Assembly (NCBI RefSeq): GCF_001552135.1
Contig: NZ_BCQP01000014.1
Location: forward strand, 1 to 33,240
Source: Actinomadura chibensis NBRC 106107
Lineage (GTDB): Bacteria > Actinomycetota > Actinomycetes > Streptosporangiales > Streptosporangiaceae
Direction of reading: 5' to 3'
Length of the DNA: 33,240 nucleotides
The notes beneath the pieces were generated by a model, which saw only the letters and a list, made by a program, of their open reading frames with translations, ran no database searches and was not told where the DNA came from. Shown here piece by piece: positions 15,006-22,692 of the stretch. A program made the translations under genes and the position numbers. Every line of letters begins with the position of its first letter. Position 1 is the stretch's first letter.

Positions 15006-15998
15006 TTATTCGGCGCGTGTCCCCGCGTCGTCCGCGCGCTCGAGCGCGGCCCCGCCGGACGACCGGCGCCCGGCGGCGAGGCTCGCGACCGTGGTGGCGA
15101 CGAGCGTCCCGGCGATCACGGCGAGGGACAGCCAGATCGGGATGTCCGGCGCCCAGCCCACGCCGTACTCGTGCAGCGCGTGCAGGATCAGCTTCACGCC
15201 GATGAAGCCGAGGATGAACGCGAGCCCGTGCGCCAGGTAGACGAGCCGGTCGGTGAGCCCGCCGAGCAGGAAGAACAACTGGACGAGCCCCATCAGCGCG
15301 AACGCGTTCGCGGTGAAGACCAGGTACGGCTCGGTCGTCAGCCCGAAGATCGCGGGGATGGAGTCGAGCGCGAACAGCACGTCGGTGGAGCCGATCGCGA
15401 TCATCACGATGGCGAGCGGGGTGAGCATACGGCGGCCACCGGCGGCGCGGGCGAGGAACCGGGTGCCGTGGTACTCGTCGGACGTCGGGACGACCCGCTT
15501 CGCCCAGCGCAGCAGCGCGTTCTCCTTGAACTCGTCCTCGTCCCCGCCGCGGACGAGGCCGATCGCCGTCCAGACGAGGAACGCGCCGAAGATGAAGAAC
15601 ACCCACGTGAAGGTGGAGATCGCCGCCGCGCCGACCGCGATGAACGCGCCGCGCAGCAGCAGCGCGATCACGATGCCCGCCATCAGCACCGTGTGCTGGG
15701 CCTGCTTCGGGACGGCGAACCGCGCCAGGATCACCATGAACACGAAGAGGTTGTCGACGCTGAGGCTCTTCTCAGTGACGAAGCCGCCGAAGTACTCGGC
15801 GGCGTACCGTCCGCCCGAGAAGGCCCAGACGCCGATGCCGAACAGGACGGCGAGGCCGATGTAGACCGCCGACCAGAACGCGGCCCTGCGCGTCGTGAAC
15901 TCGCGCGTGTCGTTGCGGTGGATGACGAACAGGTCGGCGGCGATGACGGCGAGGATCCCCGCGATGGTCAGCACCCACACCAATGGGGAGACGGACAA
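15006..15998 (-). CDS. TerC/Alx-family membrane transporter, probable manganese exporter
   Basis: About 330 residues with roughly nine TM segments. Family landmarks are AADLFVIHRNDTREF near the N-terminus, EKSLSVDNLFVFMVI, and GSTDVLFALDSIPAIFG. The membrane-embedded acidic residues are those implicated in Mn(II) handling by TerC/Alx/MeeF-type proteins. The start is taken as TTG at 15998, because GGAGG (16007-16011) lies eight bases upstream. The GTG at 16007 overlaps that ribosome site and is an unlikely start. A yybP-ykoY-like manganese riboswitch precedes it, supporting manganese export as the role. The C-terminus is a short charged cytoplasmic tail. Confidence 0.92.
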   Translation of the reverse strand: MSVSPLVWVLTIAGILAVIAADLFVIHRNDTREFTTRRAAFWSAVYIGLAVLFGIGVWAFSGGRYAAEYFGGFVTEKSLSVDNLFVFMVILARFAVPKQAQHTVLMAGIVIALLLRGAFIAVGAAAISTFTWVFFIFGAFLVWTAIGLVRGGDEDEFKENALLRWAKRVVPTSDEYHGTRFLARAAGGRRMLTPLAIVMIAIGSTDVLFALDSIPAIFGLTTEPYLVFTANAFALMGLVQLFFLLGGLTDRLVYLAHGLAFILGFIGVKLILHALHEYGVGWAPDIPIWLSLAVIAGTLVATTVASLAAGRRSSGGAALERADDAGTRAE

Positions 15999-16006
15999 GG
16001 TGAACA

Positions 16007-16130
16007 CCTCCAGCGGACGTGAACGAGCGCTGGAGGTCTCTCCCGCCTACGCGTGCGCAGGCCGCGGAACCCGGGCCGACATGGGACGACCGTACTGACG
16101 GGGACCGTGTGTGGGGATACTCCCCTCCAT
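16007..16130 (-). promoter_or_regulatory. yybP-ykoY-like manganese riboswitch with Shine-Dalgarno-hiding hairpin
   Basis: Read on the minus strand, the leader starts AUGGAGGGGAGUAUCCCC and ends GGGAGAGACCUCCAGC. These are the two conserved ends of the yybP-ykoY aptamer (GGGGAGUA and GAGACCU). UGGAGG (16129-16124) can pair with CCUCCA (16036-16031) to form closing stem P1. Internal hairpins include GCCUgCGCacGCGuAGGC. The same 3' strand also starts CCUCCAGCG (16036-16028), which pairs perfectly over nine bases with CGCUGGAGG (16015-16007), burying the GGAGG ribosome site of terC. The two pairings exclude each other. Mn(II)-stabilised P1 would free the ribosome site: a translational ON switch. 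The aptamer identity rests on recognised motifs, not a covariance-model search. Confidence 0.87.
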
Positions 16131-16176
16131 TCCTCCACCAACGCCGGCGGCGGGCGAGAAGTTCCCGGCCCCGCCG

Positions 16177-17409
16177 CTAGGGGCGCTCGCCGCGCGCCAG
16201 GCGCCGGTAGAGCCCGGCGAGCTGGTCGACGGCGTCGGACTCGTCCGGCAGCTCCGCCGCCCGGTGCGCGGCGGCCGAGCCGAGCCGGGCCGCGAGCGCC
16301 GGGTCGTCGAGGACGCGGCTCACCGCCCGTTCCAGCGCGTCCGCGTCCCCGGCGGGGACGAGCAGCGCCGCCTCGCTCTCCGGGCCGTGCAGCAGCGGGC
16401 CGCCCGCGCCGCCGCCCGCCGGGCGGTCCGCCGCGCCGACCATGCCGGGGATGCCGCCGACCCGGGTCGCGACGAGCGGCCGACCCGCCCGCAGGACCTC
16501 CTGGACGACCAGCGGCTGCCCCTCCCACACGCTCGGCACGACGGCGACGTCGCAGGCGGCGAGCAGGGCGGCGACGTCGGAGCGGCGGCCGAGCAGCCGG
16601 ACGGGCAGGTCCTCGGCGGCGATCCGGGCGCGCAGTTCGTCCTCCAGGGGGCCGTCGCCCGCGATCGCGACGAGCGGCCGCGGGGTGCGCGCGGCCCAGC
16701 CGGCCGCCGCGTCCAGCAGCGTCGGCAGGCCCTTCTGGTCGGCGAGCCGCCCCACCGTGACGATCAGCGGGCGCTCCCCCGCCTCCAGTTCGGCGCGGAC
16801 GTCGGCGCGGGCGGCCGGGCCCGGCGGGGCCTGCGGCGGGGGCGCCGGGACGATCGCGTGCCCCACCGACCGGGCGCCGAGCGTCCGCATCCGCTGCTCC
16901 AGGTCGGGCGACACCCCGAGGACGGCCGCCGCGCCGCGCGCCACGACCCGCTCCAGCGCCCCGTACACGGCGGCGGTCCGGCCGCCCGCGATGACCGCGT
17001 TGTGCAGCGTGACGACCAGCGGCGGCCCGCCCTTCGCGAACCGCAGCGGGCCCGGCGCGACCCGGGCGCACGCCGTCGCCGCGAGCGCGCCCGCCCGCAG
17101 GCCGTGCGCGTGGACGACCTCCGCGTCGCGCAGCAGCGTCCGGAGCCGCGCGACAGCCCGCGCGTCGCTCAGCGGGCGCGGCCGGTCGGCGAGGTCGACC
17201 TCGGCGAAGCGGGCGCCGGCCGCGGCGAACCCGAACAGCTCCTCGGTCGCCGCGGGCCCGCACACGAGGACGCGGGCGCCGCGTCCGGCGAGGCCCCCGG
17301 CGACGGAGCGGACGTGCCGTCCGACGCCGCCCGCGCTGGTGCCGAGGACGAGCGCGACGCGCAGCCCGTCGAGGTCCTGCTCGCCGGTGGCGGCGGGGGT
17401 GTCAGGCAT
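16177..17409 (-). CDS. Family-4 glycosyltransferase
   Basis: 410 residues with a GT-B fold. The N-terminal Rossmann half starts VALVLGTSAGGVGRHVRSVA, with HAHGLRAG near 110. The C-terminal half has VGRLADQKGLPTLLDA, AGDGPLEDEL, and the nucleotide-sugar motif PSVWEGQPLVVQEVLRAG, whose E-x7-E pair is typical of GT4 retaining enzymes. It transfers a sugar from a nucleotide donor, probably to a lipid-linked acceptor at the inner face of the membrane. Its ATG (17409) overlaps the MurJ-like gene by eight bases, so the two are coupled. Context with a MraY-like phosphotransferase and SteAB suggests a cell-envelope glycan. The acceptor is not known. Confidence 0.9.
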   Translation of the reverse strand: MPDTPAATGEQDLDGLRVALVLGTSAGGVGRHVRSVAGGLAGRGARVLVCGPAATEELFGFAAAGARFAEVDLADRPRPLSDARAVARLRTLLRDAEVVHAHGLRAGALAATACARVAPGPLRFAKGGPPLVVTLHNAVIAGGRTAAVYGALERVVARGAAAVLGVSPDLEQRMRTLGARSVGHAIVPAPPPQAPPGPAARADVRAELEAGERPLIVTVGRLADQKGLPTLLDAAAGWAARTPRPLVAIAGDGPLEDELRARIAAEDLPVRLLGRRSDVAALLAACDVAVVPSVWEGQPLVVQEVLRAGRPLVATRVGGIPGMVGAADRPAGGGAGGPLLHGPESEAALLVPAGDADALERAVSRVLDDPALAARLGSAAAHRAAELPDESDAVDQLAGLYRRLARGERP

Positions 17410-19078
17410 GGCGGGTGACCTTCCGGCTGAGGACGGCCCGCAGGTCCCGGCCGTCGATCACGAACGCGACGATGGCGAACACGGCGGCGGCGGCGAGCGC
17501 GGCGAGCGCGCCCGTCCCGACGTTGCGCAGTTCGGCGGCCGGGCCGGTGCCGCCCGTCCCGAGGAGCGCGGCGGTCGCGTACCCGGCGGCGCCGCCCGCC
17601 GCGCCGCCCGCGAGCCCGGCCGCCAGCGCGCGCGGGATCCCCGCCACGGACGCGGCGCCCCGCGCGCGGACGAGCGTGCCGAGCAGCAGCGCGCCCGCGA
17701 CGGTCATCCCGGCGGCGTTCCCGGCGCCGAGGGCCGCGACGACCCACTGCCGGTCGGCGGCGAGCACCAGCGCGACGTCGGCGACCATCACGACGACCCA
17801 GCCGGTGACGACGGCGGCGGCGCCCATCCGCCCCTTGCGGCAGGCGAACAGGACGCGTCCGAGGTGCGCGACGAGCCCGTAGCCGAGCAGGCCGGGCGCG
17901 AACGCGAGGACGGCGCGGGTCAGGACGTCCTGCTGGTCGGGATGGCCGGGGTTGAACACCGCGCCGATCGGCGCCGCGACCGCCGCGAGCGCCGCCGCGC
18001 CCGCGCACGACACGAGGATCACCGCGCGCGTGGTGGACGCGGTGACCTGGTCGAACCGGTCCCGCTCCCCCGCGCTCATCCGCGCCGACAGCATCGGGAA
18101 CGCGCTCGTCGCGATCGGCACCGCGAGGATCGCCCACGGCAGCAGGTAGATCGCCCACGCGTACTGGTAGTTGGCGAGCGCGCCGCCCGTCCCCTCGTAG
18201 CTGAGCCGGACGACGAGCAGCGCCGACAACTGCTGCGCGGCGACCGTGGCGAGCCCGGCGAGGGCGAGGCGGCGGACGCGGCGCGCCACGCCGTCCGGGA
18301 AGCGCAGCGACGGGCGCAGGCCGAGCCGCAGCCGCCACGCCGCGACCCCGGCGGTCGCGGCCATCGCGACGCCGCCGAGCGCCGTCCCGACCGACAGGGT
18401 CAGCTCCGCGTCCAGCGGCAGGCCCGCGAGGTCGTTCTCGTGGCCCTCGCCGAGCGGCGCGTACACGACGTAGGCGGCGACCACGACGAGGCTCGACATC
18501 AGCGGCGCCAGCGCGGGCGCGACGAACCGGCGGTGCGACTGGAGCAGCCCGTACAGGACGACGGCCATCCCGTACATCACCATCTGCGCCGACTGGATGG
18601 CGAGCATGAACGACCCGACGTCCACGATGTCGGCGCGGGAGCAGCCCTTGAGGTCGGCGCCGACCAGCACCTCCATGATCGGACGCGACCCGAGCGCCAT
18701 CAGCGCCGACAGCGGGACCATCAGCACGACGATCCAGGTGAGCAGCGCCGACCCGATCCGGCGGACCTCCTCGCGGTCGCCGCGCTCGGCGGGCCCGGCG
18801 AGCACCGGCACGACCATGCTGGCGAGCGCGCCGCCCGCGACGATCTCGTAGACGATGCTGGGGAACTGCGTCGAGGTGAAGTAGGCCTGGCTCAGGCACG
18901 ACGTGGTGACCGTCTGGGAGAAGGCGTAGGTGCGTCCGAACCCGGCGAGCCGCGCGAGGACCGTGATGACGGCGATGACGACGGCGGCGCCCGCGAGCCC
19001 GCCGGTGAGGCGGCGCAGCGCGGACGGCCGCCGGTCCGGCGGCGGCGCCTGCTCGGGTGGCACGGTTGACGAAGGCAC
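17402..19078 (-). CDS. MurJ/MviN-family lipid flippase
   Basis: 558 residues with about 14 TM segments of the MOP superfamily. TM1 carries ITVLARLAGFGRTYAFS and the next loop TSTQFPSIVYEIVAGGALASMVVPVL, matching MurJ N-terminal motifs in which Arg residues face the central cavity. MurJ flips lipid II from the cytosol to the outside. Actinomycetes often carry more than one homologue, and this copy, between a GPT-family transferase and a glycosyltransferase, may serve another lipid-linked sugar. The start is GTG 19078 with a poor ribosome site; a second GTG at 19063 is possible. It lacks the kinase-like C-terminal domain of the mycobacterial MurJ near the replication terminus. It overlaps the glycosyltransferase gene by eight bases. 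Confidence 0.88.
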   Translation of the reverse strand: MPSSTVPPEQAPPPDRRPSALRRLTGGLAGAAVVIAVITVLARLAGFGRTYAFSQTVTTSCLSQAYFTSTQFPSIVYEIVAGGALASMVVPVLAGPAERGDREEVRRIGSALLTWIVVLMVPLSALMALGSRPIMEVLVGADLKGCSRADIVDVGSFMLAIQSAQMVMYGMAVVLYGLLQSHRRFVAPALAPLMSSLVVVAAYVVYAPLGEGHENDLAGLPLDAELTLSVGTALGGVAMAATAGVAAWRLRLGLRPSLRFPDGVARRVRRLALAGLATVAAQQLSALLVVRLSYEGTGGALANYQYAWAIYLLPWAILAVPIATSAFPMLSARMSAGERDRFDQVTASTTRAVILVSCAGAAALAAVAAPIGAVFNPGHPDQQDVLTRAVLAFAPGLLGYGLVAHLGRVLFACRKGRMGAAAVVTGWVVVMVADVALVLAADRQWVVAALGAGNAAGMTVAGALLLGTLVRARGAASVAGIPRALAAGLAGGAAGGAAGYATAALLGTGGTGPAAELRNVGTGALAALAAAAVFAIVAFVIDGRDLRAVLSRKVTRHA

Positions 19079-19115
19079 GCTCGTGAGGGTCGCGGGGGGC
19101 GGTTCCGCCGCGCGG

Positions 19116-20207
19116 TCAGGCCGGACCGGCGGCGACGCCGTTGCCCGCCGGGCCCGCGTCCGCGGCGCCGGGAGCGGCGTCCGGCGCCCCGGCCTGCGGC
19201 GGGACGCCGGGACGGAACGCGTCGTCCGCGCCGGGCTTGCCGTCGCCGGACTTGTCGTCGACGGGCTTGTCGTCGGCGGGGGCGGCGTCAGCGGAGGCGG
19301 GGGCGGCCTGCGGGGCGGGCGCGGCGGCCGGGCGGCGGCCCAGCATGTCGACGCGGTTCAGCACCGGGTTGCCCGCGATGACCTTGGTGAAGCTGACGAA
19401 CTCGCTGGCCGCGTTCAGCCCGACGAGCCCGGCGAGGACGGCGAGCCGCGGCCCCCGGCCGAGCCGGGTCGCGGCGAGCCCGAGCAGCGCGCCGAGCGCG
19501 TTGGAGCCGGTGTCGCCGAGCATCGCGCGCTCGCCGAGGTCCTCGGGGAGGAGGGCGGCGGCGGCGCCGAGCGGCGCGGCCACGACCGCGGCCCCGGACC
19601 GGGTCAGCGCCAGCGGCGCCCCGGTGATCAGGCCGACCTTGATCGCGCGCCCGGGACGCAGGTCGAACAGGTTCATGAGGTTGGCGCTCCCGGCGACGAT
19701 CGCGCCGTTGAGCAGGACGTCGAACCCCCGCCCGGCGCGGGACGGCGCGGGCGACCCGGCGACCGCCGCCGCGGCGAGCCCGGTCGCGCCGATCCCGAGG
19801 ATCTTCACCGCGCCGCTGGTGACCTCGCCGCGGGCGAGCGCGGTCAGATGGCCCTTGAAGCCGCGCGACGACGCCGACCCGGCGAGGTCGTCGTAGCCGC
19901 CGAGCAGCCCCGCCCCGGCCCCGGCGAGCAGCGCGGCGGCGCGGACCCGGCCGGACGCGCCGGGGGCGAGCAGCCCGGCCGCGGCGGCGCCCGCGACGAG
20001 CGCGGGGCCCTCCAGCAGCGTCACCGGCTCGCCGCGGTGGTTGGTGCGTCCCCACACGTCCTCGCCGGGCAGCCCGTTCAGCCCGGGGGGCCGCCGGGTC
20101 AGCGCGGTGTAGGCGGCGCGGGCGGCGGCGGCGCCGAGGCCCGCGCCCGCCAGCAGCCGCAGGGCGCCCGTCCGTCCAGGGCCGTTGCGTCGCTTCATCG
20201 AGGTCAC
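19116..20207 (-). CDS. MraY/WecA-like polyprenyl-phosphate phosphotransferase of unknown product
   Basis: 363 residues, with about ten TM segments in 1-290 and then a Pro/Ala/Asp-rich tail (295-363). Motifs parallel MraY: NHRGEPVTLLEGP (56-68) for the substrate loop, GYDDLAG (D106, D107), FKG (117-119), NLMNLFDLRPGRA (N176, D182) for the catalytic-Asp region, and LGDTGSNALG (230-239). The second Asp of the usual DGxDGL is missing, so this is a divergent branch. It would attach a phospho-sugar to a polyprenyl phosphate. GTG 20207 overlaps the SteB stop as GTGA; ATG at 20198 is an alternative. A 37-base gap separates it from the MurJ-like gene. The reaction is inferred from motifs; the sugar is unknown. 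Confidence 0.78.
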   Translation of the reverse strand: MTSMKRRNGPGRTGALRLLAGAGLGAAAARAAYTALTRRPPGLNGLPGEDVWGRTNHRGEPVTLLEGPALVAGAAAAGLLAPGASGRVRAAALLAGAGAGLLGGYDDLAGSASSRGFKGHLTALARGEVTSGAVKILGIGATGLAAAAVAGSPAPSRAGRGFDVLLNGAIVAGSANLMNLFDLRPGRAIKVGLITGAPLALTRSGAAVVAAPLGAAAALLPEDLGERAMLGDTGSNALGALLGLAATRLGRGPRLAVLAGLVGLNAASEFVSFTKVIAGNPVLNRVDMLGRRPAAAPAPQAAPASADAAPADDKPVDDKSGDGKPGADDAFRPGVPPQAGAPDAAPGAADAGPAGNGVAAGPA

Positions 20208-21160
20208 CCGTTCTTCCCCGCCGTGGGCGCGGGCGAGGGCAGGTAGCCGCTCGCCCCGGCGCCCGTCCCGTACTGCCCGGACTTGCCGCCCAGCTCGTTC
20301 TGCAGCGCCAGGATCGTGACGACCTGCCCGGAGGCGGTGTCCACCACGTCGACCGTGGAGACCGTGTCCTTGGCGTCGGCGTCGCGCAGCGCCGCGATCA
20401 GCCCGCCCTCCCGCGCGGAGGTCGACGGGCCACCGACGACGGTACCGCGCCCGGCGCCGTCGAGTGCGGCGGCCAGCGAGATCAGCGCCTTGTTGTCGTC
20501 GTCGCCGCCGTCGTAGGCGTACGGGCCCGCCGGCGCGACCATGATCGCGAGGGTGGCGTGCTGGCCGACCTTGCCGCTGGTGGTGATGTACCCGCCCTGC
20601 CGGAAGGCGTTCAGCACGGCGCCGCCCGCGGCGTCCTCGCGGCCGGACTTCGCGCCGTCCTTGGTGACGAGCGCGCTCGCGAGCACGAGGCCCGCCTTGT
20701 CGTAGGCGGTGGCGTCCGAGGCGAACTCGACGCCGTCGCCCTTGAGCTGGGTGGCGAGCTCCTCGACGGTGGCGCGCTGGTCGTCGTCGAGCAGCTTCTT
20801 CTGGACGGTGACGCGCCCCGTCACCGCGGCGCCCGCGTTCTTCGCGAGCTCGCCGAGCTGCTCGATGCTGTCGTCGCCCGCGCCGGGCGTCTCGACCAGC
20901 ACCACGGACTGGCCCTTCAGCCGGTCCGCGACGAGCTGCGGGCCGAGCCCGCGGGAGAACTGCTCCTCGCCCTTGCCCTGGCGCTCCAGGTCGCGCTGCT
21001 GGTTGCGGGCCTGCTGGGCGGACTTGGCCGCCGAGTTCGCCTGCTGGCGCAGCGTGTCGCTCACCGAGTTGGACAGCGTGGTGGAGCCCAGCACGATGCC
21101 GAGCGCCAGCGCGAGGAAGATCGCGACGATGGAGACGAGGTGGTAGCGGAAATCGATCAC
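20204..21160 (-). CDS. steB: SteB / MctB-type protein, one TM plus coiled coil
   Basis: 318 residues. The conserved start MIDFRYHLVSIVAIFLALALGIVLGS places a TM helix at about 8-26. A Gln/Arg-rich coiled coil (about 34-62) follows, then a globular alpha/beta part (LVADRLKGQSVVLVETPGA through VDVVDTASGQVVTILAL). The family was first named as a copper transporter (MctB, Rv1698). More recent work in Corynebacterium links it with SteA in cytokinesis, where the pair controls peptidoglycan hydrolysis at the septum. GTG 21160 overlaps the SteA stop in GTGA (21157-21160), so synthesis is coupled. The position directly after steA supports the division role over copper transport. Confidence 0.88.
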   Translation of the reverse strand: MIDFRYHLVSIVAIFLALALGIVLGSTTLSNSVSDTLRQQANSAAKSAQQARNQQRDLERQGKGEEQFSRGLGPQLVADRLKGQSVVLVETPGAGDDSIEQLGELAKNAGAAVTGRVTVQKKLLDDDQRATVEELATQLKGDGVEFASDATAYDKAGLVLASALVTKDGAKSGREDAAGGAVLNAFRQGGYITTSGKVGQHATLAIMVAPAGPYAYDGGDDDNKALISLAAALDGAGRGTVVGGPSTSAREGGLIAALRDADAKDTVSTVDVVDTASGQVVTILALQNELGGKSGQYGTGAGASGYLPSPAPTAGKNG

Positions 21161-22566
21161 GTGAAGAGTCCGGTCAGCCAGAAGACGAAGGCGTGCCAGC
21201 GGTCGGCGAGCAGGGGACTGATGACGTCCCCCGCCGGGGACATGGCGACGGCGGTGACGATGGCGATGAACGCGCCGAGGACGAGGAACAGCAGCGACCA
21301 GGTCGAGATCCGGCTCCGGTAGAGGCGGCTCACGCCCTTGGCGTCGACGAGCTTGCTGCCGACCCGCAGGCGGGTGAGGAACGTGCTGGCCATCCCCGCG
21401 CGGCCCTTGTCGAGGAACTCCACCATGTTGGCGTGCGTGCCGACCGCAACGATGAGCGTGGCGCCCTTGTCGTCGGCGAGCAGCATCGCGATGTCCTCGC
21501 TGGTGGCGGTGGCGGGGAACGTGACGGCCTCGCGGCCGAGCTCGTGGACGCGCTTCAGGCCCGGCGCGCGGCCGTCCCGGTAGGCGTGCACGACGATCTC
21601 CGCGCCGCAGGTCAGCGCGTCGTCGGACACCGAGTCCATGTCGCCGACGATCATGTCGGGCCGGTAGCCGGCCTCCAGCAGCGCGTCGGCGCCGCCGTCC
21701 ACCCCGATGAGCACCGGCCGGTACTCGCGGATGTAGGGGCGCAGGGTCGCGATGTCCTCGCGGTAGTGGTAGCCGCGGACGACGATCAGCGCGTGCCGCC
21801 CGGCGAGCTTCGTCGCCACCTCGGGGACGCCGACGCCGTCGATGAGCAGGTCGCGCTCGCGCTTGACGTACTCCATCGTGTTGGCGACGAACGCCTCCAG
21901 CTGCGTCGCGAGGCCCGCCTTCGCCTCGGTCAGCGCCACGAGGACGGTCTCGGGCGTCTGCTCGGTGCCCTTCGCGACGACCTCGTCGCCCTTGTGCACG
22001 ACGCGCCCGGCCACGCGGACCTGGTCGCCCTCGCGCAGCCGGGTGAAGATCTCGGGGCCGACGTCGTCCACCAGGGGGATGTCGGCGTCCAGCAGGATCT
22101 GCGGGCCGAGGTTCGGGTAGCGGCCCGAGATGCTCGGCGCGACGTTGACGACCGCGCCGACGCCGCACGCCACCAGCGCCTCGGCGCTGACCCGGTCGAG
22201 GTCGACGTGGTCGATCACCGCGACCTCGCCGGGCTGGAGCCGCTTGGTCAGGTCCTTGGTGCGGCGGTCGAGCCGGGCCGTCGCGGTGACCCCGGGCAGC
22301 CCGTCGTCGCGGACCAGGCCGAGCGAGAGCACGCGCCGCGGCAGCCGCTGGGCCAGCCGCACGCGCCGCTCCGCGCCGGGCTCGGCCCCGGCCTGCGTTC
22401 CGGCCTCCGTACCGGCCCCCGTCGCGGGCTCCGCCCCGGGCTCCGTTCCGGGGTCGCCGCCGGGCCCGTCGCCGGGCCTGCCGCCGGGCCGCGGGCGGGC
22501 CTGCGCGCGGGGCTCGGCGCCGGGCTCGGTGCCGGGCGGCTCTGTGGTGGGTGACGGGTCGTTCAT
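21157..22566 (-). CDS. steA: SteA-like cytokinetic ring protein
   Basis: 469 residues. A low-complexity Gly/Glu/Pro/Ala leader occupies 9-66. The conserved body starts near 80 (VLSLGLVRDDGLPGVTATARLDRRTKDL). A thiamine-pyrophosphokinase-like fold contains VLIGVDGGADALLEAG and GDMDS (308-312), and one TM helix lies at about 423-441. SteA homologues (Rv1697) lie in the divisome and partner SteB; no kinase activity is established. The body has the expected length of about 390 residues, so the leader is an extra. The ATG 22566 ribosome site is poor (GGCAGG), leaving some doubt about the exact start. A 126-base gap separates it from recN, so it may have its own promoter; no -10/-35 pair was clear there. 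Confidence 0.88.
   Translation of the reverse strand: MNDPSPTTEPPGTEPGAEPRAQARPRPGGRPGDGPGGDPGTEPGAEPATGAGTEAGTQAGAEPGAERRVRLAQRLPRRVLSLGLVRDDGLPGVTATARLDRRTKDLTKRLQPGEVAVIDHVDLDRVSAEALVACGVGAVVNVAPSISGRYPNLGPQILLDADIPLVDDVGPEIFTRLREGDQVRVAGRVVHKGDEVVAKGTEQTPETVLVALTEAKAGLATQLEAFVANTMEYVKRERDLLIDGVGVPEVATKLAGRHALIVVRGYHYREDIATLRPYIREYRPVLIGVDGGADALLEAGYRPDMIVGDMDSVSDDALTCGAEIVVHAYRDGRAPGLKRVHELGREAVTFPATATSEDIAMLLADDKGATLIVAVGTHANMVEFLDKGRAGMASTFLTRLRVGSKLVDAKGVSRLYRSRISTWSLLFLVLGAFIAIVTAVAMSPAGDVISPLLADRWHAFVFWLTGLFT
22369..22542 (-). repeat. Low-complexity Gly-Glu-Pro repeats in SteA N-terminus
   Basis: This segment encodes imperfect copies of GTEPGAEP and GTEAGTQAGAEPGAE among Gly/Arg/Pro-rich sequence (residues 9-66). 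The unit is 12-24 bases with many substitutions. It probably forms a disordered leader and may vary in length between strains. Confidence 0.6.
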
Positions 22567-22692
22567 CGCCTGCCATCCTGCCAGAGCACGGGAGCGAACA
22601 TCGGAATCGGCGAACGTCCAGGCGTGTCCGATCAGGCACCCTCTGTAATCTTCCGGGGGGTGTGGGGGCTGTGCCGGGGCCCGGACGGCGGA

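Noticed and set aside
16001..16007. GTG at 16007 as the terC start
   Set aside because: It overlaps GGAGG itself, leaving no ribosome spacing; TTG at 15998 has the correct distance and fits the family N-terminus.
19091..19112. GC hairpin between the phosphotransferase and the MurJ-like gene as a terminator
   Set aside because: The GGCGG/CCGCC arms leave only a two-base loop and no T-tract; ordinary GC-rich sequence explains it.
22567..22692. CGAAC repeats between recN and steA considered as a LexA box
   Set aside because: Two CGAAC copies are in direct orientation; the inverted GAAC-N4-GTTC form is not present.
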